A stretch of DNA of 64,000 nucleotides from Bacteroides sp. (GTDB taxonomy: Bacteria > Bacillota > Clostridia > Lachnospirales > Lachnospiraceae). The stretch lies in the NCBI GenBank assembly GCA_023666705.1, contig JAMPBO010000016.1:1-64000 (forward strand). The letters are read 5' to 3'. Positions 1-9,380 of this stretch are shown piece by piece (positions within the stretch are counted from its first letter, which is position 1; each line of letters opens with the position of its first letter). The position numbers and the translations under genes were made by a program. The notes beneath the pieces are model-generated. The model did no database searches. It saw nothing but the letters and a program-made list of their open reading frames with translations, and was not told where the DNA came from.

Positions 1-441
<441 letters not shown>

Positions 442-699
442 AGTTTTTGGCTCTCTTATAAACGTCAGCTTATAATTTACCGTGTTTCCATTCGTTGCTT
501 TTTCCGCCGCGTTCCGGTTCCCCGTCCCGCTGCTTTTTAAGCTTTAATGTTTAAAGGTTTTTTTCCTTCAAATTCTCTCAAAGAATTTTCAGGGTTGACA
601 TGTTATTAAGTTTTCAATGGTTCTTTTTGGGTCAAAAAAATAAATCCCTTGTATTCACTTTTTTGCCTTTTTTTTCTCTGTCTTTGCGACAGCTATTAG
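442..699 (-). other. rRNA operon leader (transcribed spacer)
   Basis: This is the stretch between the rRNA promoter and the 16S 5' end. It is AT-rich and has no gene. It contains an ATTGAAAACTTAATAACATG stretch (minus strand, about 618-599), a type of sequence common in Firmicutes rRNA leaders and thought to take part in antitermination or processing. The boundaries follow from the promoter and the 27F site. Confidence 0.6.
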
Positions 700-728
700 A
701 TAATAGCATAGTGATTTTTGAATGTCAA
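700..728 (-). promoter_or_regulatory. rRNA operon promoter (sigma-A type)
   Basis: On the minus strand a perfect -35 TTGACA (728-723) is followed by a 17-bp spacer and a -10 TATTAT (705-700). It reads toward the 16S gene. The near-consensus boxes and their position about 260 bp upstream of the rRNA fit a strong rRNA promoter. Confidence 0.8.
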
Positions 729-747
729 CACCTTTTTCGAAAATAAT

Positions 748-1527
748 TTATAATATTTTTGACAGGTCAGTTATCACATTCATAAATATATTTTTATCGT
801 ATATTAATGTAAGAATTTTGCTGTTTTCTATTTGTCTGTATGCCCATACTCCCACCTGTGTGTCGGAAAAAATCGCGATTGCGACAAACAAAATCCACAC
901 TATCAAAAGTGCTTCAAGAACACCGAACAAAAGCCCGCCAAACCGATTGATACCATTTACAATCGGAAGCCGTACTGCAAGTGCCAGGACAAGATTTATA
1001 ATTCCAAACAAAAGCATGATAAGTACAAATGTAACTGTAAAAGCAAGTGCATTTACTATCATGTATGAAACGTATACGGATACATATTCGTAAAATGTAT
1101 TTACACCGAAATCAATGCGTGCCTGCCCATGATTGTTATCCAGTAAAGCAGTTTTGATAAAATCAGGGACATCCATTTCATTTATTATATCAATCTGATA
1201 GCTTTTTGACGGGTCGGTATTCATGGCAATGGATGTAAGCTCGTCCACTGCCCTTTCGTCGGATATGCTTAAACTGTTATCCAGCGTCTGTTCCACATTT
1301 TCTCTTACCGTATTTTCAATAACATTGTATATTTTCTGATTAAAATAATCATCTATGCTTGTATGTGTTATAATCATGTTACTTACAGCAGGTGCTAGAA
1401 AATAAGACAAGAGCAACGACAAGCCTGTAAACACAAGCTTTATAATCGTTCTAAACAGCCCATGCTTATATCCTATCATCATGCACAGCAAAAAAATAAT
1501 TAAAACTACAACTGTTAAAACATTCAT
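748..1527 (-). CDS. CvpA family membrane protein
   Basis: A 259-residue integral membrane protein. Hydrophobic segments lie near residues 3-20, 30-48, about 150-185 and 200-220, with a hydrophilic stretch rich in acidic and polar residues between the first and second pairs. The N-terminal pattern (short N-terminus, helix, GYKHG turn, second helix) is that of the CvpA/colicin V production family. Members are tied to envelope functions and colicin V export in E. coli, but the biochemical role is unknown. It starts 2 bp after the DUF5711 gene ends, so the two are surely cotranscribed and probably work together at the membrane. Confidence 0.8.
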   Translation of the reverse strand: MNVLTVVVLIIFLLCMMIGYKHGLFRTIIKLVFTGLSLLLSYFLAPAVSNMIITHTSIDDYFNQKIYNVIENTVRENVEQTLDNSLSISDERAVDELTSIAMNTDPSKSYQIDIINEMDVPDFIKTALLDNNHGQARIDFGVNTFYEYVSVYVSYMIVNALAFTVTFVLIMLLFGIINLVLALAVRLPIVNGINRFGGLLFGVLEALLIVWILFVAIAIFSDTQVGVWAYRQIENSKILTLIYDKNIFMNVITDLSKIL

Positions 1528-1529
1528 AT

Positions 1530-2816
1530 TTATTCCCCACTGTCCTTTTTATTGACAGTCTCTTTGTCTTCCGGCTCATCATTTGATTCTGATTTGAGCT
1601 TTATAATTTCAGTTGCATTGTCATACACAACCACATACTCATTTCTTTTTCCGCTCGGAACCACTCCGACTACTTTTCCTGACAGACCGCCCTCAAACTT
1701 GACTCTGCCGTTCGTCCTTACAATCAGACAGTTCGAGCCTCCGCTTATAATAATTTCTTTGTCTGCCGCATAAATATTATCGTAACCAAAGCCTATGTTT
1801 TTTCCAAACTTTTTATTTCCCTTAAGGTCATAGGTTGTAAGCTTGTACTGCTTTTCTCCATCCCTCGGTTCAGCATCCTGAATAATACCGATATAATCCT
1901 TATTATAAAATATGCTCCTTATCTCTGCGTCCAGCTCTATCTTTGCCCTTTCACTTGGTTTTTCTCTCATTGAATAAATGGTAATGGTGTTTGTTCCAAA
2001 TGCAACTACGGTATCATTATCTATAAACTCCACCTTAGGTATAACCTCATTTTCAAACTTATAACCGCCCACCATTCTATCGGCATTGGCATTTTGTCCT
2101 ACATCACCAAAGTTATAGGCTGCAAGATTGTTTTGCACGGTACTTCCGCCAACATTTATATAGCTGGAAAACAGCTTTTGTCCGTCATCGGATATTGCTA
2201 TATCTAACGGATAACCACTTTTACTAATCGTCGTTTTCATGGTGTAGACGCTTTCGCCATTCTTGTCATATAAATTAATGTAGTTTGTCGTGTCGCTTTC
2301 CAGCACAACAGCAAAAGCCCCTTGGCTTGCAACATCCACATCGCATATGGTATACGGCATGGTGAGATTGCTCACCTGTCCCTCCTCATTAAAAATATAC
2401 AGCTCATTGCCACTCATATCTGCAACTACGGCATAGCTTCCACTTGTGGCTGCAATAGGCATTTTCATATCAACACCTGCAGTCCATACCGTATCACCGT
2501 TGGCATTTATGTATGATACTCCATCCGGCGTATACTTGAGCAAATTCCCACAAAATTGAACATAGGCTGCCGTATTTTCATAGCTTGTGTCATTCCTGCT
2601 TTCAACCTTGTAACCGCTATATTCCTTGTTTAACATTAAAATAATGACAACAGCAGCAATAATAACAATGATTAATAACACAAAAAATAAATTTCTCTTT
2701 TGTCTTCTTACGTTATTTGCAATCTCTCTATTTGCCTCAGCCACTTCTTTAGAGCCCCGCACGCGGACCACATTATCGGGCTGATTATCCAAATTGTTCC
2801 TTACGTTTCTTCCCAT
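1530..2816 (-). CDS. DUF5711-type membrane-anchored beta-propeller-like protein
   Basis: 428 residues. A charged cytoplasmic N-terminus (about 1-40) is followed by one strong membrane helix (about 42-60) and a large extracytoplasmic domain. That domain is built of short beta-strand units with repeated patterns such as YIFNEEG, INLYDKNGE and LTTYDLKG, typical of a WD40/propeller fold. It resembles the clostridial DUF5711 family, whose function is unknown. The C-terminus is Glu/Lys/Asp-rich. It is the middle gene of a three-gene group (MPN-like/LysM, this gene, CvpA), which suggests a cell-envelope role. Confidence 0.7.
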   Translation of the reverse strand: MGRNVRNNLDNQPDNVVRVRGSKEVAEANREIANNVRRQKRNLFFVLLIIVIIAAVVIILMLNKEYSGYKVESRNDTSYENTAAYVQFCGNLLKYTPDGVSYINANGDTVWTAGVDMKMPIAATSGSYAVVADMSGNELYIFNEEGQVSNLTMPYTICDVDVASQGAFAVVLESDTTNYINLYDKNGESVYTMKTTISKSGYPLDIAISDDGQKLFSSYINVGGSTVQNNLAAYNFGDVGQNANADRMVGGYKFENEVIPKVEFIDNDTVVAFGTNTITIYSMREKPSERAKIELDAEIRSIFYNKDYIGIIQDAEPRDGEKQYKLTTYDLKGNKKFGKNIGFGYDNIYAADKEIIISGGSNCLIVRTNGRVKFEGGLSGKVVGVVPSGKRNEYVVVYDNATEIIKLKSESNDEPEDKETVNKKDSGE

Positions 2817-2877
2817 TCTTTTCTTCCTATTCTTTTTTCCGTGTTTTAATCTAACTTTTTAAGTATACAACTAAATC

Positions 2878-4101
2878 CTACCTTGCGTCAATTGCCGGAA
2901 GTAATATTTCATCTCCCTCATATATTTTATCCTCCAAATCCATTTTATTTGCCTCAGCTATATCCTTCATGTAAACAACAGACCCATATGCCTTATATGC
3001 TATGGATGACAACGTGTCCCCCTCCTTAACAATGTAATAGGTCGGATTGCCGCCTGTCATGGCAGGAAGTGTCTGTTCCGTTGTTATCACAAGGTTTGTG
3101 GTCTGCTCCTGTTTTGATGCATCATTTTTTGTTGCATCCTCGTCATCCGCCTTATCCTCAGTTGAAGCAGCATCCGTGTCAGTATTCGGTCTTATTTCCT
3201 CGGTTGCAATAGCCTCCACCGTATCATTTTGCTTGTCCTCCGCCGTAAGTTCCAGTCTGTTGATTGATATTTCCATGTCCTTCATTTTGTCATAATTGCT
3301 GATAACGGTTATTCCCATGGCAAGCATTACAAGCACCACAAAGGAGCTTGCCACATATATCAGACTTACGTTGCTGGTATTTTTAGACCGCGGATTTTTC
3401 TCCCTGTACTGCTTAATCAGTTCCTCATCCTTCCGGTGAATTTCCGTATCGGTCTCCTCCGACATAACGCCTTTTTTCTTTATAATGTAATTTTGCATAT
3501 TTTCATTTTGGGAATAATAGATAAAGTATCCTCTCTGCTTTACAAGTTGTCCCTTTTCATACATATAAAATGCATCTTCACATTCCAACGAATCTGTTAT
3601 ATACAAAACTTTATTTCTACCTGGAAAATTTTCCACATGTATTTTTTCTATTTTATCATTTACAGCAGTCGAAAATCCCATCCTTGACAAGAACCATCCC
3701 ACAACAGAAAGGTCTGGAAAATTTTCTTTTATATCCTCATAAATTTTAGACCACACCTCTTGGTTAAATTCACTTTCGTCCATGTCAAATTCTATATTTT
3801 GGGCATCAACGGCACCGCTTATAAATATGATGTCACCGATTTCAGAACGTTTTGTCTCTCCCAAAAGAATAGCACCTCTTGCCAGCGTGCTTCCCGGTCT
3901 TCCAATATAGTTTAAGTATGTCACAACGTAATCTTCTATGTAAATTCTCTTATTGCCCGACGAGTTGCCAATTTGTCTGATGTTTTTTGGAAGCTTGACG
4001 GAATCAATTACACTTGAATCTGTACTTTCCTCATTTTTATCATTTTCAGAAGGTGATGTATCAGTATTTTCTTTTGACTTGTCATAGATTATTTCTATCA
4101 T
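2878..4101 (-). CDS. MPN-like domain / transmembrane / LysM protein
   Basis: 407 residues in three parts. Residues about 50-210 look like an MPN (JAB1/Mov34) fold: an ILLGET strand, then SVVGWFLSRMG where JAMM peptidases have VGWYHTHPG, then a KVLYITDS strand. The metal-binding His-x-His is replaced by Leu-Ser-Arg, so it is probably not a peptidase. Residues about 248-270 form one membrane helix, followed by an acidic, Thr/Asp-rich linker. Residues about 355-402 are a LysM domain (YIVKEGDTLSSIAYKAYGS) expected to bind peptidoglycan outside the cell. LysM and topology are clear; the MPN assignment is my inference from sequence pattern. Confidence 0.72.
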   Translation of the reverse strand: MIEIIYDKSKENTDTSPSENDKNEESTDSSVIDSVKLPKNIRQIGNSSGNKRIYIEDYVVTYLNYIGRPGSTLARGAILLGETKRSEIGDIIFISGAVDAQNIEFDMDESEFNQEVWSKIYEDIKENFPDLSVVGWFLSRMGFSTAVNDKIEKIHVENFPGRNKVLYITDSLECEDAFYMYEKGQLVKQRGYFIYYSQNENMQNYIIKKKGVMSEETDTEIHRKDEELIKQYREKNPRSKNTSNVSLIYVASSFVVLVMLAMGITVISNYDKMKDMEISINRLELTAEDKQNDTVEAIATEEIRPNTDTDAASTEDKADDEDATKNDASKQEQTTNLVITTEQTLPAMTGGNPTYYIVKEGDTLSSIAYKAYGSVVYMKDIAEANKMDLEDKIYEGDEILLPAIDAR

Positions 4102-4350
4102 GCTTTTCCACCTCTTTCACAAAACTACATAATGTATCAAAAGGATAGCATGTCATGCTATAACATATCGGTCAAAATCTGTCGTGTGGTTTAGCATTTT
4201 TATCGCATGTTTTTTTATTTTCATTCCCACATCGACATGTTATGCAAAACATTTTCAAAAGAAAGTTTAAATATATTACAACTTGTTAAGAATACCTGCA
4301 TAAGCTATTAACAAGCCTAATATATTTTTTATCCGAATTCAGGGGACACT
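4102..4350. other. Divergent intergenic region
   Basis: AT-rich spacer between the LysM gene (minus) and yyaC (plus). It must hold both promoters. I see no box pair good enough to assign; a sporulation-sigma promoter would be expected for yyaC. Confidence 0.4.
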
Positions 4351-4926
4351 ATGAACGATATTGTTTCAAAAAAATCAACAATAGAATACTTTGATACTAT
4401 GAACAGCTACTCCTACGAAGAGCTTGGAAAATTTATTTTCAGTCTGTTGCCGAAGGAGGACTTAATAAATTATACGCCTATCATTCTCTGCATCGGAACC
4501 GACCGGGCAACCGGAGACTGCCTGGGTCCTTTAGTCGGTGAACAACTGATTAATTATGACAGCCGTTTCACGGTAATGGGTTGTCTTCAGACACCCGTAC
4601 ACGCTTTAAATATAAGGGAAACCATCTGCTCCATAAGAACCGGGGTGGAAAATCCGTTTATCATCGCAGTTGATGCCTCACTCGGTCTTACATCACATGT
4701 CGGATATATTACAGTCAGCAATGAGCCTATTTTACCGGGAAAGGGTGTAAACAAAAGATTACCGGCAATAGGCGATGTGTCTATTACCGGTATCGTTAAT
4801 GTATCAGGTCAAAGTCCGGGGCTTTTGCAAAGCACCAGATTATATACTGTTGTTCAGTTGGCAAACTGTATTGCTGATGCACTGAAATATGCCATTGATT
4901 ATTTGGACGACTTTTGGCCCTTGTAG
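4351..4926 (+). CDS. yyaC: Sporulation protein YyaC (putative spore protease, DUF1256)
   Basis: 191 residues. The ILCIGTDRATGDCLGPLVG stretch near residues 48-66 is the hallmark of the YyaC/DUF1256 family, related in fold to hydrogenase maturation proteases and to the Gpr spore protease. A later AVDASLG stretch also fits. The family occurs only in endospore formers, and its exact substrate is not established. RBS-like AGGGGA precedes the ATG. The 3' end overlaps the convergent downstream gene by 28 bp. Confidence 0.9.
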   Translation: MNDIVSKKSTIEYFDTMNSYSYEELGKFIFSLLPKEDLINYTPIILCIGTDRATGDCLGPLVGEQLINYDSRFTVMGCLQTPVHALNIRETICSIRTGVENPFIIAVDASLGLTSHVGYITVSNEPILPGKGVNKRLPAIGDVSITGIVNVSGQSPGLLQSTRLYTVVQLANCIADALKYAIDYLDDFWPL

Positions 4927-6026
4927 AGATTGATTGCCTCTGATACTGTCTCCGCCTGTTCTTCCTCCATAATGGCAATAATATCACTAAGCTTGTCCTC
5001 CCTGCAAAGCTCCTCGCCAATAAATGACGCATATTGGTTCGTAATCTGTAACACCTTATCCGAATACATTTTTTCAAGCTTTGTAATATTTGCTTCGATT
5101 GATTTCTTTTCCGCCTTCATGTTCTCAACCGACTGGAGGCGTCTTCCATTTATATCATCTATGATAAGTTGCTTTGTATCTTCCTCAAATGCCTTAAGTG
5201 CCTGCTGCTTTTCGGCACCAATCGCATCTGCTTCCTCGTCTAAGTTGGCAAGCTTTTCATCGTACACATCCAGCTTATAGGCACTTTCATCCTTATCCTT
5301 ACTGATTGAATTTTTTATGGCGTCTGCCTGTCTTTTATTTGCCTTTATTTTATCCCTTATGCTACGCCCCTGCATTAAAACGTCGCCGTGCTTTATCTTC
5401 GTAGCGTTGTAGGTAACAAAATAAATCACAAGCTGAAGAACAACCAGTACAGCCACTATCAGCACGCACCAAAACGCCATGTTGATATCCTTTTTTTCAC
5501 TGAGTACAAGCTCCTTGATTATAAATGTAACCGCAGCCGGAAGACCTGCAAAATAAATAATACAGCATAACAGCATAGCAAAAATTTCTGCGATGCCCCG
5601 CGGCATAAACATGATGAAATAAAGCTTTGTAGCACAAAATGACGGCACCTTATTCTTTTTAAACAGCGTCTTCATTTCTACTTCAAGCTCACGGGTATTT
5701 TTTCGTATGTCCTTTGTCTCGTCCTCAATACGTTCATTGATTCTCTGGTTCTTTTTCTTGTCACGCTTTGTTGAGACTTTTTTCTTTCTTGCCCGATTGT
5801 CATCCAGCCTCTCATCGTAGCTGTTGGATATCTCCTGCTTTCTCTTTTTCAGTGTGGCAGCAATCTCATCCGCTATGGACTTTTCCTCTGATGCGATACT
5901 CTTTGTTATTTTCTTTTGCTGTGTCTTAAGCTTCTCAAGCTCGGCAGCCATATTGTCACGCTTAACAACCTCGTCTCTTGCACCTATCAAATAATCTTTT
6001 TTCTCATTAAATACATTTTCCGCCAT
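4899..6026 (-). CDS. Coiled-coil protein with two membrane helices, function unknown
   Basis: 375 residues, not recognised. Two long Lys/Glu-rich coiled-coil arms (about 1-115 and 220-340) flank a membrane hairpin (helices near 143-167 and 182-207). The arms should both lie in the cytoplasm, giving a membrane-tethered antiparallel or dimerising rod. It is preceded by an inverted repeat and the HD-GYP-like gene (stop 45 bp upstream), so it may be in that transcript. Its last 28 bp overlap the convergent yyaC gene. A scaffold role is possible but nothing in the sequence proves it. Confidence 0.7.
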   Translation of the reverse strand: MAENVFNEKKDYLIGARDEVVKRDNMAAELEKLKTQQKKITKSIASEEKSIADEIAATLKKRKQEISNSYDERLDDNRARKKKVSTKRDKKKNQRINERIEDETKDIRKNTRELEVEMKTLFKKNKVPSFCATKLYFIMFMPRGIAEIFAMLLCCIIYFAGLPAAVTFIIKELVLSEKKDINMAFWCVLIVAVLVVLQLVIYFVTYNATKIKHGDVLMQGRSIRDKIKANKRQADAIKNSISKDKDESAYKLDVYDEKLANLDEEADAIGAEKQQALKAFEEDTKQLIIDDINGRRLQSVENMKAEKKSIEANITKLEKMYSDKVLQITNQYASFIGEELCREDKLSDIIAIMEEEQAETVSEAINLYKGQKSSK

Positions 6027-6053
6027 ATGTGTTCTCCACTAAACTAAGTTAAA

Positions 6054-6078
6054 GCGATAATTGCATTGCAATTATCGC
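6054..6078. repeat. Perfect inverted repeat (11-bp arms)
   Basis: GCGATAATTGC, a 3-nt loop, then GCAATTATCGC. It begins inside the last codons of the HD-GYP-like gene (minus) and extends into the short gap before the coiled-coil gene. There is only a three-base T run after it on the minus strand, so it is a poor terminator. It may be an mRNA-processing or attenuation hairpin. Confidence 0.6.
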
Positions 6079-7166
6079 CTGTTCATGTATTCATCAAGTG
6101 TTTCCTGATCAACCTTTATACGGTTATCCATCGTCTTCATAATATCAACAATCTGATATCTTCTATAAACACCATTGTTGCTCAGGTCATAAATCTTGTT
6201 GGTAGTAAAGCCAAGCACCATAGGTCTTAAAATATTGTCAGGATTTTCCGCAATTACAAGCCCCTTTTCCTTGTTGGTAAGCTCAATGCACACTCCCGGT
6301 GTAAGTATATTAATACTCTTTAAAAGGGCTCCTACGATTTCCTCGTCAAACTCATCTTTATTCAAAAGAAGATACTTAACTGCCGCAATCTCTGACATGG
6401 AATCTCCGTTCAGCTTCATACAGGTCATTGTGTCAAAAAGATTGGCAACCTTCAGTATTTTCGTGTTCTTGAGTATCTTTCCGCCCTCAACGTTGCCGTC
6501 TCCATACTCCATCCTATGTATCTGTGCCACAACGCGTCTCACACCGTTATCAAGTCCAAGCTCCGGACGTATAAACGAAAGACTGTCACTTTGGAATTTC
6601 CTTACGACAACCAAATCATTTACATCGTAGTCATCGTATTTATCCCGTATTTTACTTGGAAGCAGAAGCTTGCCCGTGTCATGCAGAAGTGCCGCCATGA
6701 CAACCTCCATCTGCTCGCTTGCCGTAACATGTGCATGTGCCGAAATCAACGCACAAAGTATTGCAGTGTTAATCACATGCTTATATACATAATCCGTCGT
6801 ACTTCTGAGATTTTGGTTAAATGTAATCTTATGGTCCAGCCTTCCGTAGTTAATAATAATTGCCTCAGCAAGCCTTTGTAAGCTTTTCGGTGTTCTGCCT
6901 GCAATTACGTTATCCAGCTCATCCCTGATACTGAACACTGCCATAGTCTGGAACTTTTCAAAGTCCAGGTCCTCATCCGACATAGGTGGAACCGGCTCTG
7001 CCGGCTCAAGAATATAAAGCCCGAGAAGTCCAAAATTCTTCACGCTCTCTATACCCTTCATAGTAAGTCTGGTATTTCGCTCATAAAGCAATGTACCCTC
7101 TCTATTGTATATTGGCTTTGCTAAACGCATACCATATTTCAAGTCTTCTGACTTAATAAAAAGCAT
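6072..7166 (-). CDS. HD-GYP-like phosphohydrolase domain protein
   Basis: 364 residues. The N-terminal about 110 residues resemble the leader domain of many HD-GYP proteins. The HD domain follows, with His130 (YKHVINTA) and the HD pair H162-D163 in LLHDTGKLLLP. The region that should read HHExxDGxGYP is IHRMEYGDGN, so the GYP part is degenerate. HD-GYP enzymes hydrolyse cyclic di-GMP to pGpG or GMP; activity here is uncertain. A good RBS (GGAGG) precedes the ATG. Confidence 0.8.
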   Translation of the reverse strand: MLFIKSEDLKYGMRLAKPIYNREGTLLYERNTRLTMKGIESVKNFGLLGLYILEPAEPVPPMSDEDLDFEKFQTMAVFSIRDELDNVIAGRTPKSLQRLAEAIIINYGRLDHKITFNQNLRSTTDYVYKHVINTAILCALISAHAHVTASEQMEVVMAALLHDTGKLLLPSKIRDKYDDYDVNDLVVVRKFQSDSLSFIRPELGLDNGVRRVVAQIHRMEYGDGNVEGGKILKNTKILKVANLFDTMTCMKLNGDSMSEIAAVKYLLLNKDEFDEEIVGALLKSINILTPGVCIELTNKEKGLVIAENPDNILRPMVLGFTTNKIYDLSNNGVYRRYQIVDIMKTMDNRIKVDQETLDEYMNRR

Positions 7167-7247
7167 AAAGCAACCTCCTCATCACGTTCTACAAACTTAA
7201 GCTTTATTTTAACACATTTCATGTTTTTTTACAACACCCTAGCCGCT

Positions 7248-8918
7248 CTACTTTTGCATTAATCCCGTTCTATTTAATGCACTGATAAGTGCAAAGGCAG
7301 ATGCATCTACAATATCGGTCTTTATTCCTGCACCCCACACAATACCATCAATTCCATCAACTTCTATTCCCACATAGGCACACGCCTGAGAGTTTGAGCC
7401 TATCTGGAGTGCGTGCTCCTCGTATGCCACAAGGGAAAATGTAATGTTAAAATGCTTCATAATGGCACTGCTTACCGCATCTAACCTGCCATTTCCATGT
7501 CCGTGATAAACCTTCTTTTCATGGCCTACATCTATGGTAATTTCTGCATCGATTCCATCTATCTGCTTGTAATGGCACTCCAACAGCTCTACCGGGTCAG
7601 ATTTGTTGACATATTCATTTTGGAATATATCGAGCACCTCCTTCGGCGAAAGCTCCTTATGCTGGTGGTCAGAAACTCCCTTAACCGTATATCCGAGATC
7701 CTCCCTCATTTTAGCCGGAAGATCCAAACCATATTTTTGTTCAAGAATGTATCCGATGCCGCCCTTACCGGACTGGCTGTTTATTCTGATAACGTCACCA
7801 TCATATTTTCTGCCAATATCTTCAGGATTAAGCGGAAGATAAGGTACTGTCCACATTTGCTGCGGGTCGTCCTCCCTGTATTTCATTCCCTTTGCAATCG
7901 CATCCTGATGCGAACCTGAAAATGCTGCAAAAACCAGCTTGCCCGTATATGGTGAACGCTCATACACATGCATTCTTGTCAGCCTCTCATATATTTCCGT
8001 TGTTCTCGGTATATCGGATAAATCCAGCATCGGGTCAACCCCATGGGTAAACATATTCATGGCAAGTGTGATAATATCCACATTTCCCGTTCTCTCACCA
8101 TTTCCAAATAAGGTTCCCTCGATTCGGTCAGCCCCTGCAAGTATTCCAAGCTCCGCATCTGCAACTCCGCAGCCCCTGTCATTGTGTGGGTGAAGGGACA
8201 AAACTACATTTTCCCTGTCATGGAGATTTTGGCTCATGTATTCTATCTGGCTTGCATAAACATGCGGCAGCGACATTTCGACCGTTGCAGGAAGATTTAT
8301 AATAACCTTCCTGTCAGGGGTTGGCTTCCACTCATCAATCACTGCGTTGCAAACCTCCAGTGCATAGTCAATCTCTGTTCCCGTAAAGCTTTCCGGTGAA
8401 TACTCAAACTGATACGAAACCTCATACGCATCCGCCAGCTCATTTAAAAGCTTTGCACCGTCAGTCGCTATCTTTAAAATTTCCTCCTTGGACTTTTTGA
8501 ACACCTGAATTCTCTGTGCATACGAGGTAGAATTGTACAGGTGGACAATCACATTTTTCGCCCCCTGAACAGCCTCAAAGGTCTTTTTTATAATGTGCTC
8601 TCTTGCCTGTGTCAAAACCTGTATGGTGACATCGTCAGGAATCAGATTGTCCTCAATCAATGCACGGCAAAATGCATATTCCGTATCAGATGCGGCAGGG
8701 AAGCCCACCTCTATCTCCTTAAAGCCTACACGTACAAGCTCCTTAAAAAATTCTATCTTTTCATCAAGGCTCATAGGAACAATCAATGCCTGATTTCCGT
8801 CTCTCAGGTCCACGCTGCACCACGCAGGTGCCTTATCAATATATTCCTTGTCTACCCAGCTTGTGCTCTTTACCGGCGGCATATAATATCCACGCTTATA
8901 ATGTTGATAATTTTTCAT
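7248..8918 (-). CDS. leuA: 2-isopropylmalate synthase
   Basis: 556 residues, the longer LeuA form. It condenses acetyl-CoA with 2-oxoisovalerate, the first committed step of leucine synthesis. Visible motifs: DLRDGNQAL (about 37-45; catalytic Arg and metal-binding Asp), the GNGERTGNVD stretch, and the metal-binding HPHNDRG in the TIM barrel; the C-terminal about 120 residues form the leucine-sensing LeuA dimer domain. RBS CAGGAGG precedes the ATG. A T-box leader upstream shows control by uncharged leucyl-tRNA in addition to expected feedback inhibition. Confidence 0.95.
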   Translation of the reverse strand: MKNYQHYKRGYYMPPVKSTSWVDKEYIDKAPAWCSVDLRDGNQALIVPMSLDEKIEFFKELVRVGFKEIEVGFPAASDTEYAFCRALIEDNLIPDDVTIQVLTQAREHIIKKTFEAVQGAKNVIVHLYNSTSYAQRIQVFKKSKEEILKIATDGAKLLNELADAYEVSYQFEYSPESFTGTEIDYALEVCNAVIDEWKPTPDRKVIINLPATVEMSLPHVYASQIEYMSQNLHDRENVVLSLHPHNDRGCGVADAELGILAGADRIEGTLFGNGERTGNVDIITLAMNMFTHGVDPMLDLSDIPRTTEIYERLTRMHVYERSPYTGKLVFAAFSGSHQDAIAKGMKYREDDPQQMWTVPYLPLNPEDIGRKYDGDVIRINSQSGKGGIGYILEQKYGLDLPAKMREDLGYTVKGVSDHQHKELSPKEVLDIFQNEYVNKSDPVELLECHYKQIDGIDAEITIDVGHEKKVYHGHGNGRLDAVSSAIMKHFNITFSLVAYEEHALQIGSNSQACAYVGIEVDGIDGIVWGAGIKTDIVDASAFALISALNRTGLMQK

Positions 8919-8961
8919 GTTTACTACCTCCTGTTTTTAAATTATATGAAAGTCCAAAGCA

Positions 8962-9242
8962 AAAAAATAAACCTACATCCCTAAACACAGAGACGCAAGT
9001 TTTCACGCGGTACCACTCTACTTCATACATAATGTATGCACTCAAACAGATACAAACCATAAAGTCATATATCCTCCTGCTATAACGGTCAGGCTCCGTC
9101 CAAGTCTACTGGTGCTGCACACCGTTCAACCGGCAGCTCCGAGGCGAGTTCAAAATTTGCTAAATACTGTCTCACACCAGCCGACAGCTCTCTGTAATCT
9201 CACAAAATCCTACTATTCCTCTTCATCGCTTTTTGCTATGTA
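8962..9242 (-). ncRNA. T-box riboswitch, leucine specific (CTC specifier)
   Basis: On the minus strand the canonical T-box AGAGTGGTACCGCG (about 9021-9008) is followed by GCGTCTCTG pairing elements. Stem I carries the AGAGAGCTG element (about 9195-9187). The specifier loop reads GAACTCGCC, which places a CTC leucine codon at 9148-9146, agreeing with the downstream leuA gene. Binding of uncharged tRNA-Leu should stabilise the antiterminator and allow leuA transcription. Confidence 0.93.
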
Positions 9243-9248
9243 TGAATT

Positions 9249-9277
9249 ACTCTAACATAATTTTTATTGAGTGTCAA
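9249..9277 (-). promoter_or_regulatory. Promoter of the leuA T-box transcript
   Basis: Minus strand: -35 TTGACA (9277-9272), 17-bp spacer, -10 TAGAGT (9254-9249). It lies just upstream of the T-box stem I and reads into it. Confidence 0.65.
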
Positions 9278-9380
9278 CAAAAAATATGTTAATCTATACG
9301 ATAGATTTTTAATTGAAAATGTCGTTGATTTTGACAACAGACAGTACACAAAAACATATCACTAAAACGGAGGAGAAAAT

